Part shown: positions 16,212-23,851 of the stretch, in pieces | How positions within the stretch are numbered: position 1 is the stretch's first letter | Layout of the letters: the number at the start of each line of letters is the position of its first letter | From: Chloroflexota bacterium | GTDB taxonomy: Bacteria; Chloroflexota; Limnocylindria; Limnocylindrales; CSP1-4 | NCBI GenBank assembly: GCA_003158675.1 | Contig: PMKN01000026.1 | Coordinates: forward strand, 245-38,338 | DNA length: 38,094 bases | Reading direction: 5' to 3' | The notes under the pieces: generated by a model | Databases searched by the model: none | The model's input: only the letters and a program-made list of their open reading frames with translations | What the model was told of the DNA's origin: nothing | Made by a program: the position numbers and the translations under genes

Positions 16212-17123
16212 TCAGCCTCTTACGGCGGCAAGGAATGCGACGCCGACGGCTATGGCGACGACCCCGGAGCGCTGACCCAGCGACAGCCGCTCGCGGAAGA
16301 GGAAGAAGGCGGCGACGGCGGCGACGGCGGCAAACTGGCTAGCCAGCACGGCAGAAATGGCGATGCTCTCGCGCGACCCCACGACGTACGAGGCGTTGCC
16401 GAAGACTTCGAGGGCGCCGATGAGGACGACCAACGGGACGGCCCGGCGCGTCAACCGGAGGCGACCGGCGAGGGCCATGGGGATGAACACGCCAACGACA
16501 CCAACCGCCCGGACTGGCAGGACGGCCATGAGCGGCGGCAGGCTGCGTCCGACCTGGGCGGTGCTGTAGACCGTGATCCCGAAGCCTATGGCTGCCAGCG
16601 CGCCCCACATCGCCGCCCGCCTCTCGTTGCCGGCCGGGGCGGACATTGGGGGCGCCCCTGGCTCGACGCCCCATTCTGCGGGAGAGGCGGCACTGCCTCC
16701 GGCGAAAGCCACTGTCGCGATGCCCACCACGATCACGCACAGCGTCGCGGCAATCGGAATCGTGAGACGTTCACCTGCGATCACTGCGAGCAGTGCCGCG
16801 ATCGCGCCCTCGGTGGAGGCGAGCGCCGTCACCACGCCAACCTTCCCGATGCGCAGCCCACGGTAGAGGAACAGCTGGCCGATCACCCCGCTCAGGCCAG
16901 AAATCGCCATCCACCCGGCCAGCGCAGGCGTGATCGATGGCACGGGCCCCGACGCGAGCGAGAGCGAGCCCGCCACCGCGACGCCGACCAGCATCATCCA
17001 GGCCACAGTCGAGCTTGCGCCGATGAGGCGGCTGGCCCGCGACGACATGAGATTGGCCGCTGCCCACATCGCAGCCGCACCGAGCCCGCCGAGGATGGCA
17101 GTCATGTGGTCAGTTTGAGGCAC
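16212..17123 (-). CDS. EamA/DMT family transporter
   Basis: The protein has about 300 residues with ten hydrophobic helices in two EamA repeats (about 8-140 and 165-300). The first repeat ends in the family pattern QLFLYRGLRIGKVGVVTALA followed by STEGAIAALLAVIAGERLT. The second ends in ESIAISAVLASQFAAVAAVA followed by AFFLFRERLS. The glutamate in GERLT and in the FRERLS loop is usual for the drug/metabolite transporter superfamily. GTG 17123 has a weak GAGG close by; ATG 17105 is six codons inside and equally plausible. The substrate is unknown. It follows the toroid protein by 40 bp in the same transcription unit. Confidence 0.85.
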   Translation of the reverse strand: MPQTDHMTAILGGLGAAAMWAAANLMSSRASRLIGASSTVAWMMLVGVAVAGSLSLASGPVPSITPALAGWMAISGLSGVIGQLFLYRGLRIGKVGVVTALASTEGAIAALLAVIAGERLTIPIAATLCVIVVGIATVAFAGGSAASPAEWGVEPGAPPMSAPAGNERRAAMWGALAAIGFGITVYSTAQVGRSLPPLMAVLPVRAVGVVGVFIPMALAGRLRLTRRAVPLVVLIGALEVFGNASYVVGSRESIAISAVLASQFAAVAAVAAFFLFRERLSLGQRSGVVAIAVGVAFLAAVRG

Positions 17124-17163
17124 GCCGCCTCATGCCGCCGCCGGATGAGGCAAGGCCTGCGCC

Positions 17164-18207
17164 TCACGGGCGGAGCGTCTTCGTCCCGGTCCGCGCCTCC
17201 GCCACCGCCTTCAGGACGCGGCACGCCCGGAGCGTCACCCACTTGCTCGGCTGGCCTGGACTGTCGATGTCGACCGTCATCTTGCCTGCGTAGGAATAGC
17301 GGTTTGGCCAGCGACCGTGGGCGTCTTGCTGGGCGACGACCCAGTCGACCGCCCGATCGAGACGCGGATCCCCACCCATCCCGGCCTGGCACAGCGCCTC
17401 CAGCGTCTGAAGGACGTCGGCGACGTAGCCCGAAGGGAAGCCGAGCTTGAACCACGAGCTGCTGGGACTGGCGTTCTGACCCATCGGGTAGTCCGCGACC
17501 GACGGGTCGCGGCTGAGCAGGAAGGCCGCACCCTCTGCGAGTGCACGCGCGACGGGCGACGTGCGCTGTGCAGCGGGCACGCGGGCCAGTGCGAGGACGG
17601 CCTTGGTCGCACCCCAGGCGCACGGATCGCCGTAGTTCATTGCACAGCGGAAGCCTGGTCCGGCCGTCGCCGACTTGTGGAACCCTATCTCGCCATCTCC
17701 TGTGATCGACGCGGCCTGGTAGGCCAGAGACCGCTGGACTCGTGGGTCGTCCAGCAGGCCAAAGCCGATCAGAGCACTCAAGAGATTGCCGTTGAGGCAA
17801 TGCACGACGCTGGAAGGCGCCGCCGGCCCGAGCTCCGGGCCGGAGTAGCCGAAACCGCCGTTGCTCGCCTGGGCGCGGTCGAGGACGTAATCGCAGGCCG
17901 CACGGATGCACGGATTGCCGCCGTCTGCGCCCAGCTGATCTAGGAAGAGGACTTGCCAGACGGTCGCGGTGTACTTGGGCGAATAGCCGTGACCCGGCTT
18001 GACCCACCATCCTTCGGGGCTCTGGGCCGCAAGGATCGAAGCGATGGGGTCGGTCCGCATCGCGGCCGCTCGAGCCTCGACCACGTCCGGGTCGTCCGCC
18101 GCTCGGTCTAGCAGACCACGCAGGGTCTGGTGCCGCACCGCCGGCGTGGTCCGGTCGAGCAGCCACGGCAGCGGGTCTACTTTGACGCGATCGATCCAAC
18201 CGTCCAC
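17164..18207 (-). CDS. Prenyltransferase/squalene-oxidase-like alpha/alpha-toroid protein
   Basis: The protein has 347 residues with repeated helical pairs carrying QW-like ends: AAQSPEGWWVKPGHGYSPKY, AQASNGGFGYSG, GDGEIGFHKSAT and DAHGRWPNRYSYAGKM. This is the alpha/alpha toroid seen in squalene-hopene cyclases and protein prenyltransferase beta subunits. The class II cyclase DxDD motif is not visible, and the length is half that of a squalene-hopene cyclase, so cyclase activity is doubtful. Cysteines and histidines (VVHCLNG, RCAMNYGDPCAWG) could bind a metal. GTG 18207 starts 9 bp after the stop of the CruF-like gene, so both are co-transcribed. That suggests an isoprenoid link, which is inference. 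Confidence 0.8.
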   Translation of the reverse strand: MDGWIDRVKVDPLPWLLDRTTPAVRHQTLRGLLDRAADDPDVVEARAAAMRTDPIASILAAQSPEGWWVKPGHGYSPKYTATVWQVLFLDQLGADGGNPCIRAACDYVLDRAQASNGGFGYSGPELGPAAPSSVVHCLNGNLLSALIGFGLLDDPRVQRSLAYQAASITGDGEIGFHKSATAGPGFRCAMNYGDPCAWGATKAVLALARVPAAQRTSPVARALAEGAAFLLSRDPSVADYPMGQNASPSSSWFKLGFPSGYVADVLQTLEALCQAGMGGDPRLDRAVDWVVAQQDAHGRWPNRYSYAGKMTVDIDSPGQPSKWVTLRACRVLKAVAEARTGTKTLRP

Positions 18208-18216
18208 GACCGCAGT

Positions 18217-19059
18217 CTACGCGGCCCATCCCGGAGCGCCCTGGGAATCCGCAGCTTCGTGCGCGAGCCGCCACGTGGCCAGTGCGATGGGCGGGCCCAT
18301 GACGAGCGCGCCGATGAGGGCCAGCCCGGAAGGCGCGACACCGGACACGAGGTTGGACATGAGCATCAGGCCGTACGCGGCGATCGGGAGCGCGGCCACC
18401 TGCGCGCCGACCGGCCCCGCCGGCACCGCGCGAACCCTCTGTTCGATCGCCCGGTAGGAGAGATAGACGGTGAATGTCGTGGCCAGCCAGCCCAGGTAGT
18501 TCTGGCCGGGGATGCCGAAGTACGGCCCGCCGGACTCCCAGACCCAGGCGCGGACGCGCGGCCCGGAGAGGATCGGGTCGATGACGAGGTCCCAGGCGGT
18601 CATAACGGCGGCGCTTGCTACGGCCATGCGCAGAAGCGGACCCGCCCCCGGCGCAGTTCCGGTTGCTCGTCGTGCCACTACGAGGTTGGCGATCACGTAG
18701 CTCGGGTAGATCATCATGAACCAGGCCAGGGGGATCAGGAGCGGGACTTCGCCGAGCTTGCCGCCGAGGTAGTCGGTGTAGTGGTATGCGCCGAATACCA
18801 GGCCGGTTGCCACGCCGGCCTGCTCGTAAACCCAGGAGATGGACGCGCTCAATGCGAAGAAGATGAGCGTCAATCGCCCGCCCAGCGTGTACCAGGCATG
18901 GGTGAGACTGAAGAGCGCCATGATCGAGGTCAGGAGCGTTAGCCCGCCGGGCAGCCCGGGTAGTCTGACGAGGCCGGTGAGAAGCGACCGTAGGACGGCG
19001 TCATAGGCGAAAAGGATCAGCAGCGCAGTCGTGACAACGAGTAGAAGACGTCCTCGCAT
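18217..19059 (-). CDS. cruF: CruF-like carotenoid 1,2-hydratase (DUF422)
   Basis: The 280-residue integral membrane protein has about seven to eight helices. Diagnostic segments of the CruF/bisanhydrobacterioruberin hydratase family are present: EQAGVATGLVFGAYHYTDYL, VPLLIPLAWFMMIYPSYVIA, TAWDLVIDPILS, and WVWESGGPYFGIPGQNYLGW. Family enzymes hydrate the psi end of linear or monocyclic carotenoids. ATG 19059 is chosen, with GGGGA just upstream; the frame extension to 19203 lacks support. No other carotenoid gene (crtB, crtI) is in the window, so the substrate is not fixed. It is the first gene of the minus-strand block and divergent from the gene at 19419. Confidence 0.88.
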   Translation of the reverse strand: MRGRLLLVVTTALLILFAYDAVLRSLLTGLVRLPGLPGGLTLLTSIMALFSLTHAWYTLGGRLTLIFFALSASISWVYEQAGVATGLVFGAYHYTDYLGGKLGEVPLLIPLAWFMMIYPSYVIANLVVARRATGTAPGAGPLLRMAVASAAVMTAWDLVIDPILSGPRVRAWVWESGGPYFGIPGQNYLGWLATTFTVYLSYRAIEQRVRAVPAGPVGAQVAALPIAAYGLMLMSNLVSGVAPSGLALIGALVMGPPIALATWRLAHEAADSQGAPGWAA

Positions 19060-19178
19060 CGATTCCCCAAGGCGACATCTCGTAGATCGGGCAGACGGGT
19101 TCGTCGGCCCAAAGTCTCTGGCTGCGCTGGATCGGGCACTGCTTGGATTGTAGGCGCCGAGTTGGAGGGGCATGCCCG

Positions 19179-19201
19179 GGGGTGCGGGAGAGGCGCACCC
19201 C
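19179..19201. other. GC-rich hairpin in divergent intergenic region
   Basis: GGGGTGCG (19179-19186) pairs with CGCACCCC (19194-19201) around a GGAGAGG loop. It sits 120 nt upstream of the CruF-like start and 218 nt upstream of GTG 19419. It could be a 5' leader structure of the minus-strand transcript or a DNA-level site. Nothing else is recognisable in 19060-19418 except the palindromes at 19350-19365. Confidence 0.35.
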
Positions 19202-19349
19202 AAAACGGCGCACCTGCCGGCCGGGTCTGGGGACGTCGGCCGCAGCGGGAATCGTGGACAGCGTGGCAGGCGATTGTGTTGGGTTCGGGCGGTTGGTGGG
19301 ACCCCCCATGACCACGGTCCTATTGAACGGAGACTGTCTCAAGCCAACC

Positions 19350-19365
19350 TTGATCAATCATGATT
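19350..19365. promoter_or_regulatory. Overlapping AT-rich palindromes, candidate operator
   Basis: TTGATCAA (19350-19357) and AATCATGATT (19356-19365) are two perfect palindromes that overlap by two bases in an otherwise GC-rich region, about 55 nt before GTG 19419. This looks like a regulator binding site or part of the promoter of that gene. Confidence 0.3.
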
Positions 19366-19418
19366 TCCCGCTCCGCCAATGCGTCTCGATCCTCGCTTGC
19401 CCCTCGTGGAGGCCGGTC

Positions 19419-20522
19419 GTGAGTACCGCCCCGGAGGCGCCCGCGCTTATCCAGTACGCATGCGAGCGCTGCCGGACGAAGTTCGTTCTCCCGCCTTCGA
19501 GTCGCCAACTCGGATTGAGTGGCCGCGCCAGGGCAGTCGCGATGGCGCTGAGTCGAACCGTTCGCTTCCATGAGGGCTTTGGCTCAACCTACGATGGCGC
19601 CCGCCGGCAGCTGCTCGCCAAGATGGACGACACCGCCTATCAGTCGTTCGTCCAGAGCTTCAAGTTCTGCCACGAATGTCGGCAGTTCGTCTGCTCGGAA
19701 TGCTGGAGCAATTCGCGTCGGACCTGTCTCGGCTGTTTCGCCAAGGCGGCCGGAACGAGCGTTCGGCCCAAGCCGCCCTTCGCGCCGGAAGGGCCAGCTA
19801 TTCCGAGGCCCGCGGCGCTCAGCGCGCCCGCCGGCAAGGGTCGGCGCCTCCGCACAGACGCGAGCCTCTTGGTCATGGGCGCGGCGATCCTGCTCCTGGT
19901 GGTGGAGCTGTTCGTCATTCTGCCGGGGACCTTCAACAACGGGGGTGGCTCGAAGGCATCCGACACACCGCTCGCCGCGATCGACACGAGCGCGCCTTCG
20001 ATCGCATCTCCTCTCGTGGACCCGACTGCGCTCGTGGTCGTCGTTACGCCGCCGCCGGTCATCCCCGATCTGGTCACGCCGGCGCCCACCGCCGTCCCGA
20101 CCCCCGTGCCGACCGCCGTCCCGACCCCCGTGCCGACCGCCGTCCCGACCCCGGTGCCGACGGTTCGGATAACCCCCAAGCCGACGGTTCGGATCACGCC
20201 CGTGCCGACGGTTCGGATCACGCCAGTGCCGACGCCTCGGATCACGCCCGTGCCGCAGCCCACTGCCTTCCCGACCCCGGCGATCGCCTGCACTCCGACG
20301 TCGGGCGCCGCGCCATTGACGGTCACATGCACGTGGAGGAACTCGTCCGGCGTCGGCTATTCTGCCGGCCAATGGTGGGTTGACAACGCCGCCAGTGCCA
20401 CCACGGTGCCCAGCGCCACGTTCACCTTCGACGTCGGCTATCACACGGTTTACGTGGCCATCAAGCACGGCACGACCTGGACGTCGTCCGCCGTCGATGG
20501 GATAGACGTCTCGGCGGCATAG
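19419..20522 (+). CDS. Zinc-ribbon/membrane/Pro-Thr-repeat/PKD-like protein
   Basis: The protein has 367 residues. GTG 19419 has GGAGG 6 nt upstream and excludes an in-frame extension to 19143. The N-terminal cytoplasmic part carries four CxxC pairs (C15/C18, C84/C87, C92/C95, C103/C106), enough for two zinc sites; the last three are closely packed in CHECRQFVCSECWSNSRRTC. Residues 149-169 form one membrane helix with no signal peptidase site. A Pro-Thr repeat stalk follows (about 221-287), then an outer beta domain of about 80 residues (288-366) like PKD domains, with CTPTSGAAPLTVTCTW and a possible disulfide. This layout suggests transmembrane linkage between a cytosolic zinc module and an outer ligand or glycan-binding domain. 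I know no named family with this exact order. Confidence 0.8.
   Translation: MSTAPEAPALIQYACERCRTKFVLPPSSRQLGLSGRARAVAMALSRTVRFHEGFGSTYDGARRQLLAKMDDTAYQSFVQSFKFCHECRQFVCSECWSNSRRTCLGCFAKAAGTSVRPKPPFAPEGPAIPRPAALSAPAGKGRRLRTDASLLVMGAAILLLVVELFVILPGTFNNGGGSKASDTPLAAIDTSAPSIASPLVDPTALVVVVTPPPVIPDLVTPAPTAVPTPVPTAVPTPVPTAVPTPVPTVRITPKPTVRITPVPTVRITPVPTPRITPVPQPTAFPTPAIACTPTSGAAPLTVTCTWRNSSGVGYSAGQWWVDNAASATTVPSATFTFDVGYHTVYVAIKHGTTWTSSAVDGIDVSAA
20088..20255 (+). repeat. Coding tandem repeats, 24-nt units (3 + 4)
   Basis: Three nearly identical 24-nt units (20088-20159) encode TAVPTPVP and four related units (20160-20255) encode T(V/P)RITP(K/V)P. They form the extracellular stalk of the zinc-ribbon/PKD protein. 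Near-identity at the DNA level suggests recent expansion by slippage, so stalk length may vary between strains. Confidence 0.85.
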
Positions 20523-20548
20523 TGCCCGGCCCGCCACTTCTTCCTATG

Positions 20549-20565
20549 GGCCGATTTCTTCGGCC
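20549..20565. terminator. Hairpin between convergent genes
   Basis: GGCCGA (20549-20554) pairs with TCGGCC (20560-20565) around a TTTCT loop. It lies in the 86-bp gap between the stop of the 19419 gene and the convergent GT39-like gene. Confidence 0.4.
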
Positions 20566-20608
20566 ACCCGGCGTCGCGACCGCATAGCCGCCCAGTGTCG
20601 CGCGACCG

Positions 20609-22105
20609 TCAGGGTTTAGCGCCGTAGGTGGTCAGGCAGACTCCGGTCGCGCAGCGGCGGCCGAGTTGGCGATACCCCGGCGGCAGTGGTGGGGGAGTGG
20701 CGCCCGGGGCGCCGACGAAGAAGACCACGCCACCGCTCACGGCGATCTCCGGAGGGACGGAGTGCCAGACCGCATCGGGCGGATACGCAGCCGTGCCGAA
20801 GTACCATGGCGGGTCCGACTGGGCCAGAACGTGCAGGCGGGCGCGCAGCTCCGGGCTGCCATCCACAAGCAGTAGCAGATAGCGGTCCGGGTCGGCGGCA
20901 ACGAGATCCTGAGGGCGCACCCGCGACTCGATCTCGGGCAGGAGCGAAGCGGTCTCGGGATGCGTAATCGCGGTGCCGAGGGCGAGTGAACCGATCGCGG
21001 CGGCCGCAACGAGGGCGACCGCGAGGCGGCGCGGCATGGCAGCCAGGCCGACGCCGCACAGGGCGAAGAGCGGCAGCCACATGACGTCGGCGTAGCGGGC
21101 CTCGAGGATCGGGCGCCACAGGCTGACGCCCGCCAGGACGGCCACGCCACCGGCTGCTGCGAGGCAAAAAGCGGCGGCACGCCGACCCTCGCGGGGCAGG
21201 CGTCGCCAGGTGACCGCTGCGCTGGCGAGGGCCACGCAACCGGCGACCACTTCGATGATCTGGAGGGCGACCAGGAGCTCTCGGTACGGCACGCCCGAAT
21301 CGATAGGCGGGCCGGCGAAGAGCTGGCCGAACGTGCCGGCAATCGAGCTGGGACTCAGCGGTGGAATCCAGAAACCCTGGCCGGCATGCTCGAGCTGGGA
21401 GCGGGCGAAGAGCAGCCAGGGGCCAACACTGGCGGCCGTTCCGGCGCTGATCAGGCCGGCCAGGACGAGGTTTCGACGGCCGGGTCGGAGCCAGGCCACC
21501 GCTCCCAGCACCCCTACGATCGCGATCGCGGCGAAGTAGTCGGTCCAGACGGCGGCAGCGGCGACCGCGCCGTACGCGATCCATCGCACAGCCTTCGGCC
21601 GCTCCTCTGGGGAACGTGTCGCATCGGACGGCGGCCGCTTTGGGGACTCGACCGCTCGCCACAGGAGCAGCATCGCGGCCACGACCAGCGCACCGGCCAG
21701 CGAGTACATGCGGGCGTTCTCAGAACTGAGCAGAGTCGTCGGCAGGACCGCCGCGAAGACGGCGGCCGAGAGCCCGGCCGCATCGCCGGAGACACGACGA
21801 GCCAGCGCCGCGAGTAACGGGATCAGGGCGATTCCCGCCAGGGCGGGCACTATTCGCATGGCAGCCGGGCCGTGGGCCACCTGCGCGACGAGCCACTCCA
21901 GAACGTAGAAGAGCGGCGGCGCGCTGTCGCGGCTCACAACTCCGAGCATGTCGCCCAGTTGCCGAGCCACGACAGCTGCGGTGAAGTCCTCGTCTGTGCC
22001 GAGGGGTTGCCGGGCCAGCAGCGCCAGCCGGAACACCGCCCCGCCCGCCGTGATCAGCGCCAGCTTTCGGCCGTAGCCGGGTCGCAAGTCTCGGGTCACG
22101 GTCAT
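20609..22105 (-). CDS. GT39-like (GT-C fold) membrane glycosyltransferase
   Basis: This 498-residue multi-span membrane protein has about ten helices and a soluble C-terminal domain. After helix 1 the first outer loop carries an acidic pair, QPLGTDEDFTAAVVARQLGD, as in GT-C enzymes that use lipid-linked sugars (GT39/GT83, DUF2723-like). The loop then reads RDSAPPLFYVLEWLVAQ, a typical PPL/Y segment. Another conserved-type stretch is SSENARMYSLAGALVVAAML. The C-terminal part (about 390-498) is extracytoplasmic. It transfers a sugar from a polyprenyl carrier to a protein or glycan outside the cell (family knowledge); donor and acceptor are unknown. Its ATG overlaps the stop of the next GT39 gene (ATGA), so they are translated together. 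Confidence 0.85.
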   Translation of the reverse strand: MTVTRDLRPGYGRKLALITAGGAVFRLALLARQPLGTDEDFTAAVVARQLGDMLGVVSRDSAPPLFYVLEWLVAQVAHGPAAMRIVPALAGIALIPLLAALARRVSGDAAGLSAAVFAAVLPTTLLSSENARMYSLAGALVVAAMLLLWRAVESPKRPPSDATRSPEERPKAVRWIAYGAVAAAAVWTDYFAAIAIVGVLGAVAWLRPGRRNLVLAGLISAGTAASVGPWLLFARSQLEHAGQGFWIPPLSPSSIAGTFGQLFAGPPIDSGVPYRELLVALQIIEVVAGCVALASAAVTWRRLPREGRRAAAFCLAAAGGVAVLAGVSLWRPILEARYADVMWLPLFALCGVGLAAMPRRLAVALVAAAAIGSLALGTAITHPETASLLPEIESRVRPQDLVAADPDRYLLLLVDGSPELRARLHVLAQSDPPWYFGTAAYPPDAVWHSVPPEIAVSGGVVFFVGAPGATPPPLPPGYRQLGRRCATGVCLTTYGAKP

Positions 22106-23643
22106 GGTGTGGCCGCCCAGACCGTCGGCGCTCCGGTTGGATCCCAGGCTATCGGCTGGGCTCTGGCTGCGACTCCGGGCCCCAGGGTCGACTCGAGGTC
22201 CGCGACCTTGAGGGCGAGGTAGATCCGATGATTTGCGGCGTCCAGCTTCGAGCCCGGCGAGTAGATCGTCACCGGCTCGGATGCGTCCAGGAATTCGACA
22301 TCCATCGCCGAATAGTCATCCAGGATCGCCGCCGAGCCAGGATGGCCAGCCGCATATGAGGCCAGCGAGACGATGGGGTAGCTGAATGCCTCATAGCGGT
22401 CGGCTACCGGCCTGGTGAGATATGCCCACCCGCTCCACACGGCAACCGCGCTCAGCGTCCCCGCGATGGCGGCGATCGCCAGCCAACTGGCTCCGCGGTT
22501 CCAGCGTCGACGCGCCTGCTCCGCCAGCTCCAGGGCCCCAAGGCCGATGGCGACACCGAGCGGCGCCGCGAGACCGAGCGCCCGCAGGAAATGGGGAGAG
22601 CCGCCCTCCGTCGCCACGAGTGGCGCGGCGAGGAAGACCGGCAGGGCCAGCAGGATCAGCGAGTGCCCGGCGTCGCGTCGCATCCGCCACAGCCGCACCA
22701 GGCCCGCGCCCGCCACAACGGAGAGTGGCAACGGCAGCAGTGGCAAACCCGAAACGTCGTGGCGCGCGTTGGGGTCGCCCGTCAGGCCGAACATCGACAC
22801 CGTCCGCAGCACGTGGACGATCGGGTTCGAGTCCGCTTCGACGTTCGGGTTCAGGGCGCTCGCCGCCGCGGCTCGACCGAAGTAGTTGGTCGGGTCCGTG
22901 ATCGCTACCGCGATCATCGGCGCCGCGACAATCAGGAAGGCGACGGCGAACGGGACCGCCCCGGCGCGGAGTGGCTCGTACGCGCCGCGATCGACTCGGC
23001 GCAGCCACAGCATCCACGCGATCACGAGCACGGGCAGCAACTTGAGGGGCTGGTAGGTGTATGTGGCGGCGAGCGCCGTCGCCGCTCCGGCTGTGACGGC
23101 GCTCCAGCGGCCCGGCCGATCGGCCCACTGCAGCAGCGCAAGCAGGGCCAGGGCCCCGAAGAGCGGCACGATGGCGTTGCGCATACCGTCTCGGTCCACG
23201 GCCACGAGCCACAGCGAGCCCGCCGCCCAGGCCGCCGCCGCTATCCCCGTCCACGTCCCGTAGCGTCGCCCCAGATGGCCGATCGCCAGAACTCCCGCCA
23301 CGCCAAAGGCCGCCGCCGTTGCACGCAGCGCCAGGACGCTGGCGCCCGCAAAGTTGAAGACGCCGGCCACCACGTACGCGAACAGAGCCTCGCGCCCTCC
23401 GTCACTGGTGAACCAGACCCCAAAATCGGCGTGGAAGCCGGGCTGGTGGAGGAGCCGCCAGGCGTCGAGCCCCTCGCCAGCCTCGTCGCCGTACAACCCG
23501 CCGGGATTTGCGGCCAGGTCGTAGAAGCGCAGGAAGATGGCGGCCGCGGCGATCACGACGAGGACCCCGGCGGCGACGAACGTGGCCGGGGTGAGTTCAG
23601 CCCGAACCCTTGCCGCAGCCGACCGGATCGCCGTCGCGGGCAT
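22102..23643 (-). CDS. GT39-like (GT-C fold) membrane glycosyltransferase
   Basis: The protein has 513 residues with about eleven helices and an outer C-terminal domain (about 430-513). The first outer loop has the acidic pair in NPGGLYGDEAGEGLDAWRLL. The typical loop segment FTSDGGREALFAYVVAGVF and a helix phrase ATAAAFGVAGVLAIGHLGRR are GT39/ArnT-like. It acts on the outer face of the cytoplasmic membrane using polyprenyl-phosphate sugar (family knowledge). It overlaps the other GT39 gene downstream and a 38-codon ORF upstream, each by ATGA. The two transferases are not close copies in their outer domains, so they probably act in sequence rather than redundantly (inference). Confidence 0.86.
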   Translation of the reverse strand: MPATAIRSAAARVRAELTPATFVAAGVLVVIAAAAIFLRFYDLAANPGGLYGDEAGEGLDAWRLLHQPGFHADFGVWFTSDGGREALFAYVVAGVFNFAGASVLALRATAAAFGVAGVLAIGHLGRRYGTWTGIAAAAWAAGSLWLVAVDRDGMRNAIVPLFGALALLALLQWADRPGRWSAVTAGAATALAATYTYQPLKLLPVLVIAWMLWLRRVDRGAYEPLRAGAVPFAVAFLIVAAPMIAVAITDPTNYFGRAAAASALNPNVEADSNPIVHVLRTVSMFGLTGDPNARHDVSGLPLLPLPLSVVAGAGLVRLWRMRRDAGHSLILLALPVFLAAPLVATEGGSPHFLRALGLAAPLGVAIGLGALELAEQARRRWNRGASWLAIAAIAGTLSAVAVWSGWAYLTRPVADRYEAFSYPIVSLASYAAGHPGSAAILDDYSAMDVEFLDASEPVTIYSPGSKLDAANHRIYLALKVADLESTLGPGVAARAQPIAWDPTGAPTVWAATP

Positions 23644-23759
23644 CAGCCCCCTGCCGCGTCAGCCGGGCGGCGGAGCCCCTTCTCGGCGTGGATCGTGTGG
23701 GTCCCCTCGCGGCCGTCGAACGGATGGCGCAGCTCATCGAGGGGCACATCGAACAGCAT
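23643..23759 (-). CDS. Small ORF coupled to the GT39 pair
   Basis: A 38-codon ORF from ATG 23759 has GAGG 9 nt upstream and ends in TGA overlapping the ATG of the 513-residue GT39 gene. The product begins MLFDVPLDELRHPFDGREG and is charged and soluble with no membrane helix. Codon third positions are GC-rich like neighbouring genes. The overlap is the best evidence that it is translated; it may be a leader that couples translation. No family is recognised. Confidence 0.4.
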   Translation of the reverse strand: MLFDVPLDELRHPFDGREGTHTIHAEKGLRRPADAAGG

Positions 23760-23782
23760 TGCGTTCGTCCTCACACCCGGTT

Positions 23783-23808
23783 CGAGACGGAACGGCTGAG
23801 CCGTCTCG
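23783..23808 (-). terminator. Hairpin after the acyl-CoA ligase gene
   Basis: CGAGACGG (23783-23790) pairs perfectly with CCGTCTCG (23801-23808) with a 10-nt loop. It starts 44 nt downstream of the ligase stop on the minus strand and lies just upstream of the small ORF, so it may separate the ligase from the glycosyltransferase operon. No T tract follows. Confidence 0.4.
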
Positions 23809-23851
23809 ATGGGCAGTCTATCGGTTCGCTCCCGCCGGAGGGCTTTTGAGA

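Noticed and set aside
17102-18274. 390-codon minus-strand ORF overlapping the toroid gene
   Set aside because: It is Arg-rich and out of frame with the QW-like repeats of the true gene.
20088-20255. CRISPR-like array
   Set aside because: The 24-nt repeats are contiguous, in frame and without spacers; they encode the Pro-Thr stalk.
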